DNA from: Cyrtodaria siliqua
Lineage: Eukaryota > Mollusca > Bivalvia > Adapedonta > Hiatellidae
DNA: 64,000 bases
Reading direction: 5' to 3'
NCBI GenBank assembly: GCA_037043455.1
Contig: JAWPHD010000289.1
Location: 372,001-436,000 of the forward strand
Shown here: one piece after another, positions 54,791 to 64,000 of the stretch
How the letters are laid out: each line of letters begins with the position of its first letter
Numbering within the stretch: the first letter of the stretch is position 1
Notes under the pieces: generated by a model
Database searches by the model: none
Seen by the model: the letters and a program-made list of their open reading frames with translations, nothing else
What the model was told of the DNA's origin: nothing
Made by a program: the position numbers and the translations under genes

Positions 54791-55069
54791 TAATTAGAAG
54801 CGCCGCAGAATATATCCATAATTGTATTAAACCAATGATACGAATGAAAATATTGAGGGACAAAACTAATGAGCCATTTCAGACACGGTGTGTTTAAAAT
54901 GTAAGTGTCGTTACTCACCAAATAATTTAGTTTCACGGTATCAGTTGTTTGCTTAAAGCCAATTCAAATTAAAGCGAGCGTTTGTAAATAGGTTAAACTT
55001 TAATAACTATCTAAAGATTAATTATTTCTAGAGGTAGTTCAAACCCTGACACATGCTGTGGGTGGGTGT
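54791..55069. other. No recognised feature
   Basis: Unassigned AT-rich DNA. Confidence 0.35.
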
Positions 55070-55150
55070 AATTATTTTCATATTTTGTTTCGCAAAACTA
55101 CAAAAGCCTAGAAAGACACACAGCAAGTACTCAATGACATAGCTGAAACC
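55070..55150 (-). mobile_element. Retroelement family A tail, 5' block only
   Basis: AAAGCCTAGAAAGACACACA then GCAAGTACTCAATGACATAG and AAACCAGAG is the reverse of the CAAGTCATTGAGTACC...TTTCTAGGCT block. Confidence 0.6.
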
Positions 55151-55312
55151 AGAGTCAGAGCTTATTTCGCTGTTTAATTGACATGTAAAATGTATTGATC
55201 AAATAAATATCTTGGATTTATACGCATTATAATTTAATTCTAAGGTACGAGTTTTATATGTGTATATGTGTGTGAACTTTGCGTGTTTGAAGGTTATAGT
55301 TTATGTGTATTC

Positions 55313-55566
55313 ATTACGTGGTCCCACCTTAATTCTATTAAGCGATCGGAAAGCTTATACTAGCAGTATTTCATAACACGTTTAAAAACATTTTTACTGA
55401 CAAAATGCGATAAATATAAAATCATCTATTAACAATTTTAATTTAACAATATGCAAACTTTTCAAGCTAAAATTAAGTTTTTATTTCATACCCACAGCTA
55501 ACCCCGTTTCCGCTTCTTAGAGAAGGGGTTGGATAGGGTATGAAAGTTAATATTGGACCACGTAAT
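55313..55566 (+). mobile_element. MITE family D, complete copy, 254 bp
   Basis: Ends ATTACGTGGTCCCA and TTGGACCACGTAAT give 12-13 bp inverted repeats. Internal blocks AGCTTATACTAGCAG, CTTAGAGAAGGGGTTGG and GGTATGAAAGTTAATA match 46331-46578. CAACCCC/GGGGTTGG-type arms form an inner hairpin. Confidence 0.88.
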
Positions 55567-55864
55567 GGGATGTTTTTATCCAAATGATTTTGCTATATTT
55601 TACCATTGTCCTATGTAAAGCGTCGCCTTATATACCCCTGTTTCTGGTGGATTGATATCGTCTAAATTTCGTAATTACTGAAGCGATAGTCACCTCCTAC
55701 TTTTAAGGAGCGCGACCAAAACCTGATATACTTGTAGGAAAACAAACGAAAACCAATAATGCCGGCACAACAACATAGGCGTATTATACACGTTATTTGT
55801 TTTCTTTTAAGGATCATGTATCTATACGAATTGTGTAGCTTTAAGTGGTTTTCTAGATTTAAGC
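55567..55864. other. No recognised feature
   Basis: Unassigned. Confidence 0.35.
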
Positions 55865-56055
55865 CAAATATACTGGGCGGCTAGATAATCCTAAATAACC
55901 AGGAAGTAATAATGCTACTGCTTTGTAGCCGAGCCGACATTTTACACCCGTCACACATCACTTAACACGCCAGAATATCAATATATACTGAAAAAAGCCA
56001 CACAAACAAGAGAGAGAGAAAGTTGTAGATTCGGTTTTATTTAGTCAGTGCGTGT
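55865..56055 (+). mobile_element. Dispersed repeat family C, diverged copy
   Basis: ATAATCCTAAATAACCAGGA, AGTAATAATGCTACTGCTTT, CACACATCACTTAACACGCC and GTAGATTCGGTTTTATTTAG parallel 18536-18605 and 18415-18440, but in a different order. Confidence 0.4.
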
Positions 56056-56059
56056 GATT

Positions 56060-56300
56060 GTTTGATTGTCTGACACTATTGTATAGCACTTTGTTAATCA
56101 AGTTTTAATTGTTAGACGCTATTGTAAAGGACTCTGTCAATGAGGTTATGATTGTTAGACTATATTGTAAAGCACTCTATCAATAAAAGTTTGATTGTTA
56201 GACACTATTGTAAAGCACTCTGTCAATTAAGTTTTGATTGTTAGACACTATTGTGTGTTGATTGTCTGACACTATTGTCAATCACCATGTGGTAATTCCC
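56060..56300 (+). repeat. Minisatellite, unit about 43-47 bp, five copies
   Basis: GATTGTTAGACACTATTGTA then AAGCACTCTGTCAATTAAGT TTT recurs. The last copies are truncated. Confidence 0.85.
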
Positions 56301-56559
56301 ACGACGTCAGTGCGAGTTAAACGGATTCAACTTTTAAATTTCGGACACTATTGAAAATCATTCTGTGAACCAATTAATTTTCTAGTATTAAATCGGACCA
56401 TCGGTTGTTGTCCGAATATTTTTTCTAGATTTCTGTATCCTCAGAAAATAACATCTGGGACAGATACTCCTAATGAATCCAACCTAGAATTAAGCAGTTT
56501 GTGACATGCTAATAAAGCGTCATTAACCATATATCAGGAACATGTCAGGAATCTTGAAT

Positions 56560-56684
56560 TTAGTCTCTCGGTAATTTTCATTAGGACGTTCTCTTAATGA
56601 CATAAGGGTAAGTGTGAGGTTCGTTTCTCCCTAGAGCCAGGTTTAAACCGGCCTTTTCTAGAAACTGACCGTTCCAAGTAACAG
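56560..56684 (+). mobile_element. Retroelement family A tail fragment
   Basis: TAAGGGTAAGTGTGAGGTTC, CCTAGAGCCAGGTTTAAACC and AAACTGACCGTTCCAAGT match the mid-tail. It ends abruptly where element E begins. Confidence 0.65.
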
Positions 56685-56800
56685 TCAAAAGACTAAATTA
56701 AAAAGCAGACGACATATCCTATGGGAGATTAAACAATATTCAGGGCCTTTAAAGTCTGTTAACTGGCGGCGTACTGCTCCACTAACCACACTAATAATAT
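56685..56800 (+). mobile_element. Dispersed element E, copy 2 (right end only)
   Basis: AACAGTCAAAAGACTAAATT, AAAAAGCAGACGACATATCC and GGGAGATTAAACAATATTCA match 4691-4745 and 61168-61235. Confidence 0.65.
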
Positions 56801-58120
56801 TCATTACACAAATATATGTGGTAAATCTGTATCTTAATAGTGATACTTCACTATCCGGTTTGTGTGTACTTCTTGCATTCAGTAACTTTTGTTCACTGTT
56901 CAATAAAAACAGATAAAATGAATATTAACTAACAAGAGTCCTCATTATTTTCTACTTGTTTTTGCTCATTTCCGTATCAAAGCGATAAAACAAGTACTAA
57001 TGAATGTGAAATATGAAAATGTTTTCCCGTAGATTAATACACATATTGATCCGTGCACAAGGCTCAGCATCATCTAATATACTCCTCAAAATAAGTTAAG
57101 GACCACAAAATATTACAGAGATAACTACTTAATCTTTAATATTTATGTATTTCTTATTCATATAAAAAGTTAATACATTTGTGTAACGTCGTAACAATTG
57201 TAAAAGAATAAAACGAAACTAAAAAATTGTTCATTTACAGTACTTTAACAAATGACTCACTATTATATTAAATTATTTTGAGGAGCACATGTTTACGTTA
57301 AAAAAACGTGGTTCATTTGTTTGTGGATAGTAATTAAACATTCCAGACAACGCATGTCTTGAAGAAATACATGCAATTATTTAATAGAAGGAAGGTAAAC
57401 TGTTTAGAAGACTGTGTGAATTGTTTTGTTCTAACTGTATCTGGCTATGACAATAAGTATTGCTTCATTTATAAACAGAACGAAGGAAACTCTCAAAATA
57501 CTCTCAAAGACCTTTATTTTAATACTCATCTTGAAAAAGGCGTATGTTGTATTTTGTTTTATTGAAATCTGTAACCCGTTCACCAGGTAACCCGTTCACT
57601 AGGTCCCCTAGAGCAAACATTGGCATTCACATAGCATATAGGATACGTTTCCAATTTCTTCATACAAAAAAGTGTGCCAAACATGAAACCTATAATGCAT
57701 ACATTTATGGGCATGAGCATGTTATGTATTTTTGACATTTGACCCTTGATTAGTTCATGTATTTATTACCCTTGTCCCAGACCTCTTGGTCCCAGAGTGA
57801 TAATACAATTCCAAAACCAGTTAATAGATCTGCAATCCCTAGAACCTTTCAATATCGTACTTCTTGTAATACAAATGTGTATGTTCTTGCAGTAGTTCGA
57901 CATACGTGTATGTAAAAATTAAAGGGTAGTCGTTTGCAACATACATAATGTGTTATACTAAGGGAAAAATTGCTGATAATGTGTTGTAAGTGCTATCTTT
58001 CGTATGTTAGCCCTGCGACATCGAGATAATTTCCAGATTGCGGGACGAAAGGTATATGCTAATTGTGACGCATATCTACTGTCTTTACTTTGGAAATTGT
58101 CATCACGGGAAATTTGGTTC
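56801..58120. other. No recognised feature
   Basis: AT-rich. A 17-bp duplication (GTAACCCGTTCACCAG) lies at 57570-57603. Open frames of 63-72 codons show no domain. Confidence 0.4.
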
Positions 58121-58715
58121 AACATGAATGTGGAGCAACATGAGTGTGGTTCAACATACATGTGGTTCAACATGAATGTGGTTCAACATGAATGTGGAGC
58201 AACATGCATGTGGTTCAACGTGAATGTGGTTCAACATGAATGTGGAGCAACATGAATGTGGAGCAACATAAATGTGGTTCAACATGAATGTGGAGCAACA
58301 TGAATGTGGTTCAACATGAATGTGGAGCAACATGAATGTGGTTCAACGTCATGAATGTGGAGCAACATGAATGTGGTTCAACGTGAATGTGGAGCAACAT
58401 GAATGTGGTTCAACGTGAATGTGGTTCAACGTGAATGTGGAGCAACATGAATGTGAAGCAACATAAATGTGGTTCAACATGAATGTGGATCAACATGAAT
58501 GTGTTCAACATGAATGTGGAGCAATATGAATGTGGTTCAACATGAATGTGGAGCAACATGAATGTGGTTCAACATTAATGTGGTTCAACATACATGTGGT
58601 TCAACATACATGTGGTTCAACATAAATGTGGTTTAACATTAATGTGGGGCAACATGAATGTGGTGCAACATAAATGTGGTGCAATATGAATGTGGTGCCA
58701 CATGAATGTGGTTCA
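58121..58715 (+). repeat. Satellite, unit 16 bp, about 37 copies
   Basis: The unit CATGAATGTGGTTCAA mixes with CATGAATGTGGAGCAA and, at the right end, CATGAATGTGGTGCAA. Open frames on both strands are repeat translations. Confidence 0.95.
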
Positions 58716-59097
58716 GTATAGACCACTCTTCAGCAACGTGCTACTTGAGACCAAATTACAGTATTCTTCTTATTGCAAATATCCTATGGGACATAGTTCA
58801 TATCCTTGCGTGTTAATAAATTCGCCTAATATGTCGTATTATAGACTATGGTGCCGTCAATATGAATGTGGCGCAACATGAATGTGGTGCAACAAAAACG
58901 TGGTGCAACATAAATGTGGTGCAATATGAATATGGTGCCACATGAATGTCGTTCAGTATAGAACACTCTTCAGCAACGTGCTACTTGACACGAAATTACA
59001 GTATTCTTTTTATTGCAAATATCCTATGGGACATAGTTCATATCCTTGCGTGTTAATAAATTCGCCTAATATGTCGTATTATAGACTATGGTGCCGT
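58664..59097 (+). repeat. 240-bp tandem duplication including satellite edge
   Basis: The block from ATAAATGTGGTGCAATATGA through CAGTATAGACCACTCTTCAG to ATGTCGTATTATAGACTATG and GTGCCGTC (58664-58857) recurs exactly 240 bp later (58904-59097) with very few changes. Confidence 0.92.
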
Positions 59098-59735
59098 CTT
59101 ATTATCCGATATCACATCCTTATTAATCAAAGTGTCACTTCCTACTAAGAAGTTATAGAAAAAAAACAATCGATTCAAGAATTCCCAAATAAAATGTCAT
59201 TCACAACACTTATTTAATCAACCTTAATATTGTCCGATACGGAAATATGGATATTTATTAAACAAAAATGTATTAATGGTTACACTAGTTCATATTTGAA
59301 TTATAGCAATAATCCTACTAACCTAGACATAAAACTGTCCCAACAGAATTCTTGTCTGCCACCTTATCGGACGATACATTTTTAAACTACATATCACAGT
59401 TTCGGGCGAATGAAACACACACCGTAATTAATCACTACGGAGATGAATAGATATCGACCAACAACCGTATGCTGTTATTGAATTTCAAGAAAGGTATAAT
59501 GAAGTGGCCTTAGTTGAGATAAACCCTTATACGAGCCCTTTCTCTCTATAAATATATATCTCAGTTGGCTTCCCTGATTCTTACGGATGACGGGGAGTAT
59601 ACAGTACTGGTTACAAGTGACAAGTAGGTAGTCTGCGACAAACACGAACAAATCGACGTCATATAGTCCTAAATAATCTACAAATAAACTAAAAAAACAT
59701 TCAAACATTCTTCGTTATCCAGCAAAGAAGAGTAT
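59098..59735. other. No recognised feature
   Basis: Unassigned AT-rich DNA. A 77-codon minus-strand frame has no known domain. Confidence 0.4.
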
Positions 59736-59739
59736 GAAA

Positions 59740-61230
59740 TGAAAAAAAATGGAAATCGCCGAACACGATAAATACAACAAAATATTGCAGTCTCGGTTTC
59801 ATGAACGTTAATGAAAAATGCTTGCTACCGTTCACGTCCTCTAGCCCAGGACTGAACAGAACTCAATATTTAAAATGTCAGCAGTACGAACTCTTGAGCC
59901 ATCCAGAAGATTGTATGGACAAATATGGGCATGGAAGATTGTATGGACATGGAAGATTGTAAGGACATGGAAGAGTGTATGGGCATGGAAGATTGTATGG
60001 ACATGGAAGATTGTATGGGCATGGAAGATTGTATGGACATTGAAGATTGTATGGACATGGAAGATTGTATGGACATGGAAGATTGTATATGGAAGATTGT
60101 ATGGGCATGGAAGATTGTATGGGCATGGAAGATTGTATGGACATGGAAGATTGTATTGGCATGGAAGATTGTATGGACATGGAAGATTGTATGGGCATGG
60201 AATATTGTATGGGCATGGAAGATTGTATGGACATTGAAGATTGTATGGGCATGGAAGATTGTATGGGCATGGAAGATTGTATGGACATGGAAGATTGTAT
60301 GGGCATGGAAGATTGAATGGACATGGAAGATTGTATGGACATGGAAGATTGTATGGGCATGGAAGATTGTATGGACATGGAAGATTGTATGGACGTGGAA
60401 GATTGTATATGGAAGATTGTATGGACATGGAAGATTGTATGGACATTGAAGATTGTATGGACATGGAAGATTGTATGGGCATGGAAGATTGTATGGACAT
60501 GGAAGATTGTATGGGCATGGAAGATTGTATGGACATGGAATATTGTATGAACATGGAAGATTGTATGGACATGGAAGATTGTATGGGCATGGAAGATTGT
60601 ATGGACATGGAAGATTGTATGGACGTGGAAGATTGTATATGGAAGATTGTATGGACATGGAAGATTGTATGGACATGGAAGATTGTATGGACATGGAAGA
60701 TTGTATGGACATGGAAGATTGTATGGACATGGAAGATTGTATGGGCATGGAAGATTGTATGGACATGGAAGACTGTATGGACGTGGAAGATTGTATATGG
60801 AAGATTGTATGGACATGGAAGATTGTATGGGCATGGAAGATTGTATGGGCATGGAAGATTGTATGGGCATGGAAGATTGTATGGACATGGAAGATTGTAT
60901 GGGCATGGAATATTGTATGGACAATGAAGATTGTATGGACATGGAAGATTGTATGGACATGGAAGATTGTATGGGCATGGGAGATTGTATGGACATGGAA
61001 GATTGTATGGACATGGAAGATTGTATGGACATGGAAGATTCAGTGTACTATTTCTATACCATTCCATGGTCAGCGACGATGGTCCCAGTTTCTAACGAAA
61101 TACTTTGCAATAAACGAGAAGACAATAGGCGAAATTAAATATACGGAATTTATTATTCTATCACAAGTAACAGTCAAAAGATTAAATTAAAAGACAGATG
61201 GCATATCCTAAAGGTGATTAAACAGTACTC
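59740..61230 (+). mobile_element. Dispersed element E, copy 3, carrying a satellite
   Basis: Left part AATATTGCAGTCTC, CTACCGTTCACGTCC, CAGAACTCAATATTTAAAA and GAGCCATCCAGAAGAT matches 4410-4540. Right part ATGGTCCCAG, AACAGTCAAAAGATTAAATT and GATTAAACAGTACTC matches 4587-4737. The 18-bp satellite lies between. Confidence 0.75.
59930..61040 (+). repeat. Satellite, unit 18 bp, about 60 copies, inside element E
   Basis: The unit is ATGGACATGGAAGATTGT, with ATGGGCATGGAAGATTGT as the second common form. A 14-bp short unit, ATATGGAAGATTGT, occurs about four times; three of these follow an ATGGACGTGG unit (60391, 60621, 60779), which gives higher-order blocks and shifts the frame. The frames of 408, 384, 298, 245, 228, 174 and 163 codons are repeat translations, not proteins. 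Confidence 0.97.
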
Positions 61231-61999
61231 GGAACCTTAACATGTTGAAGTAGAAGAACCATCTATAAGAAATCAATAATTGTATTAAAAAATATACCAC
61301 CAAAACCACTGTTAAATTATAACCTTTTAGAAATTATGACGAGAAACCGATCTGTTTAATTACGTTCACTTCCTTGCCAGACTGCTTTAAACTGCCTCAT
61401 TTAGAGATAAGGTTTGGTAATAATAAGATAAGTTTATAATGTTAAACAAATTCGAAATTAGCGTTATTACGTTTTGATCCATCGGGATCTTCAAAGCCAA
61501 ACTTTGTGGCTTTAAAGTTGAATTGCGCTTACGCCGGTCCCAAGGATCCCCGTTTCCGTATTTATTAATATAACAGCAAGACAGACTTTTATTAATAATG
61601 TGTATTTTGTGGCAATAATTTACTATAAATATCTTTCTATCACTTATGTATTGCTTCTAATATTTGAGATAAATGTATTAATCGATTAATTTTTAGTTAG
61701 AAATGCATTTTATTACATTTCTGTGGGAGAAAGATTGGGGGTTCTCATTGAAAGAATATTCATAATCGCTAAATATTAATAACTTACTCCGAAAACAAAA
61801 ATAACTATCTGTGACGTTGATTATATCGTTATTAAAGTGTTGCTGACGTCGACGTCATCCTCCGATAACTAGACCGTGAGCCATACACTTTGTTGTTACC
61901 ATCTCAAGGGACAAATTCTTACTAGTAGCATGTTATTGAGTTCCTTGTAGAGAAACAAAAAATCCATGATAGCAGTGTGAACAGGGTAGCTGATTCCTG
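61231..61999. other. No recognised feature
   Basis: No gene or repeat assigned. Confidence 0.4.
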
Positions 62000-63090
62000 T
62001 TATTAGAGTTATCTCCCCCTTTTAAGCAAAACTCTTGTTTCTTTAAAAAATCGTTTTCGCTGAAACTAGAAGAGCTACAGGTCTAATATTTTGCACGTAT
62101 TATACATTTAGGGTCCTCTACCAAGTATTTATAAAATGGTGACCCCAGGGTCAAATATGGCCCAGCCCCGGGGGGTAACATTTGTTCATACAGTTATATA
62201 GGAAATCTTTAAAAAATAAATAATTTTCTCTAAAACTGTAAGAGCTAGAGGTCCCATATTATGCATGAAGCATAAGCTTATGGTCCACTAGCAAGTTTGT
62301 TAAAATGTTGACCCTGGGGTCATATCTGGCTCCGCCCCAGGGGTCATATATTTACATAGAGTCATATAGAAACATCTTGAAAATCTCTTCTTTATAAAAA
62401 AACAAGAGCCAGAGGTCTACTACTTTGCATATTGTACAAGCTTATGGTTCTCTACCACTTTTGTTCAAATCGTGACTGTGTCCAACTATGGCCCGGTTCT
62501 GGGGTTAAAGTTGTACAAAGAGTTATATAGGAAAGTCCATAAAAATATTATTTTCTGATACTACAAGAGCTAGAGCTTCTAATACGATGCATGTAGCATA
62601 AGAGTATCGATCTCTACCAATGTATTGTGTTCAAATGGTGATCTTATGGTCAAATTTCGCCCGGTCCCAGGGGTCACATATTTACATAGAGTTATGTAGG
62701 AACGTCTATAAATATCTTCTCTGAAACTACAAGAGCTAGAGGTGTAATAAGCTACATGTAGCTTAAGATTATTGTCCTGTACCAACTAATTTAAATGGTG
62801 TCCCTTGAATCAAGCCTGGAATCAAATTTGACCCTGACCCGGGGGTCACACTATAACATTGAATTATATAGGAAAACATATTCAAACAGCTTCTCTGATA
62901 CTTCAAAAGCTAAATAATACTCGTAGTTCGCATGTACCATAAGCTTATGATTGTCTACCTAGTTTGTTTAAATGGCGACAATGGGGTCAAATATGGCCAC
63001 TACTGGGTCACAGTTTTACAGTATATATAAAGAAATTGTTGTTGTTTTTTAAAACATGAGAGCACTTTGAGACAAGGCGAGTGGGTCTCT
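62000..63090 (+). repeat. Bivalve-type repeat, about 180-bp units, 5-6 copies
   Basis: Recurring blocks are CTGAAACTACAAGAGCTAGA, GGTCTAATA, GCATGTAGCATAAG, TTATGGTCC(T/A)CTACCAA, TTGACCC(T)GGGGTCA(AA)TATG and GAGTTATATAGGAAA. The left edge AAAACTCTTGTTTCTTT and right edge GAGTGGGTCTCTTGTTTA are alike, as in dispersed repeats of this type known from bivalves. Confidence 0.75.
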
Positions 63091-63740
63091 TGTTTATGGC
63101 TTGAAGTTGTACACTTTTCATAAAATCACTTCAAAAGTTTTAAGCGAACTGAAATATATAAAGAATGTGACTTTTGATAAGGTATTCCATTATGAAGACT
63201 TAGCCATGTTTACAAATCGCATATTGAATAAATTCACGAACTAAAATCACAAAGTAGACCACTGCATTTTCGACAAATTGCAAAAAAAAACAGAAAGAAC
63301 AAGAAAAGGTATTTTACGATTTAAATGTTGATTCTTAAGTGTTTGTTATACAAATTTTAAAATAACCCGCCAAATCACGACAAAATTACACTACAATCTC
63401 GATGCACTGGGTACCGATTCTTATCTGGAAGCGTTTATTATTTTTTTTATATCTTATACGTATGTTATATTGTCACATTAAGTAATATTATTTAAATCAG
63501 ATAATATGTACTGAGTATTCTTAATTGTCCTGTTTTATTCAAAGGCATTAATTGCCAAGTTTATCAAAACAGCAATGAGCTTGGCATATTTAGGGCTTGC
63601 AGGCATATTGCAACTCGACATACATGAACTTGATGCTAACTTGCTAGATAAGAGAGACCGTTGTGAACCCAGCTTCTTGGATATAACATTTATGACGGAT
63701 TAACATTTAGTTGTATGTATTTTAATGCAGTCATCCTGCT
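63091..63740. other. No recognised feature
   Basis: AT-rich, unassigned. Confidence 0.4.
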
Positions 63741-63752
63741 TGAGCGCATACA

Positions 63753-63900
63753 GCCTGTTGATGCAGTGGATAGGACTTTAAATTCAGAGAAGCCTGGTTC
63801 AAGCCTCACCGGAGCCAGCGAATTTTGTCGGTGTGTTCTTGGGCAAGACACTTTTACCCTCGTCCGTAAACCAGCCGATCCCGTGTATCGCTTGTTTTTT
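63753..63900 (+). mobile_element. tRNA-derived SINE with A and B boxes
   Basis: TGTTGATGCAGTGGATAGG (about 63756-63774) resembles the A box, and CCTGGTTCAAGCCTC (about 63793-63807) the B box, at tRNA-like spacing. About 36 bp on, TTCTTGGGCAAGACACTTTT is a motif I know from conserved SINE central domains; it matches the 54.7-kb SINE. The 70-codon frame across it is not a gene. Confidence 0.7.
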
Positions 63901-63971
63901 TTCTCCCATCATGTTAAAGAAACATAGGTGTCTATTCGTCAGTAGGGCAGGTTCCTAAATTCCTATATATC

Positions 63972-64000
63972 CACCCCCCCCCACCCCCTCTCTCTCTCCC
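63972..64000 (+). repeat. Pyrimidine tract at the window edge
   Basis: CCACCCCCCCCCACCCCC then TCTCTCTCTCCC, cut by the window end. Confidence 0.9.

Noticed and set aside
54601..54936. 111-codon minus-strand gene
   Set aside because: The frame runs through a tRNA-derived SINE, whose B box explains the RVRIPAG-like peptide.
59841..61190. Open frames of 408, 384, 298, 245 and 228 codons on both strands
   Set aside because: All are translations of the 18-bp satellite. Open in several frames at once and on both strands, with only six-residue periodic peptides.

Overview
The window looks like intergenic or intronic DNA from an AT-rich animal genome, most likely a bivalve mollusc. I infer this from the absence of any dense coding region, the many dispersed mobile-element remnants, and several repeat types that I know as common in bivalve genomes: the 'GTCTCGCCCACATAGTGGG' repeat near 34.5 kb, the 'AAGGTCAAGGTCA' arrays near 35.2-35.8 kb, the 'TATGCCCCCGAAGGAGAGCA' repeat near 45.6 kb and the 'ACAAGAGCTAGAGGTC' array near 62-63 kb. 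The species cannot be fixed from this alone. I see no complete host protein-coding gene. The best host-gene signals are one exon-like segment at 51847-51959 (good acceptor, ATG, good donor) and one P-loop-like reading frame at 29781-29950. Nearly all the longest open frames are translations of tandem repeats. They stay open because the unit length is a multiple of three, or because the unit lacks stops. LAYOUT. 0-6 kb is mostly unrecognised AT-rich sequence, with a 121-bp tandem duplication, a partial MITE and copy 1 of a dispersed element here called E. 6.2-12 kb holds a 20-bp array, an inverted-repeat element, a TIR element with 'TCAGGGGTGTAACTGAT'-like ends, a MITE (family D) with a nested retroelement piece, and a 36-bp satellite. 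12-15.5 kb holds retroelement tails and diverged repeats. 15.5-17 kb is a broken mariner transposase on the minus strand that has itself been split by a foldback MITE (family G). From 17 to 33 kb there are many copies of the 3' tail of one retroelement family (A) and of related families (B, C). The longest copy, 30735-32165 minus, still carries a reverse transcriptase fragment and so identifies the dispersed tails. A TTAA-flanked MITE at 27766-28279 sits cleanly inside one such copy. 33-42 kb has a 73-bp tandem expansion inside a retroelement tail, a bivalve repeat array with an insertion flanked by a short repeat, a striking array of nine 15-bp palindromes on an exact 33-bp lattice (with a second site 2.3 kb away), a TA-flanked MITE and a segmental duplication. 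42-50.4 kb has two more TIR elements (1.04 and 2.02 kb), a MITE D copy, a repeat with four perfect octamer motifs and a 44-bp satellite with higher-order structure. 50-64 kb has a tRNA-Gln-like fragment, the exon candidate, two tRNA-derived SINEs, a MITE D copy, element E copies 2 and 3 (copy 3 carries an 18-bp satellite of about 1.1 kb), a 16-bp satellite, a 240-bp duplication and a bivalve array. HOW IT FITS TOGETHER. There is no pathway here. The unifying story is layered transposition followed by local tandem expansion: at least four satellites lie within or against a transposon-derived sequence, and at least four insertions are nested so that relative ages can be read. All family names (A-H) are mine; none was checked against a database.
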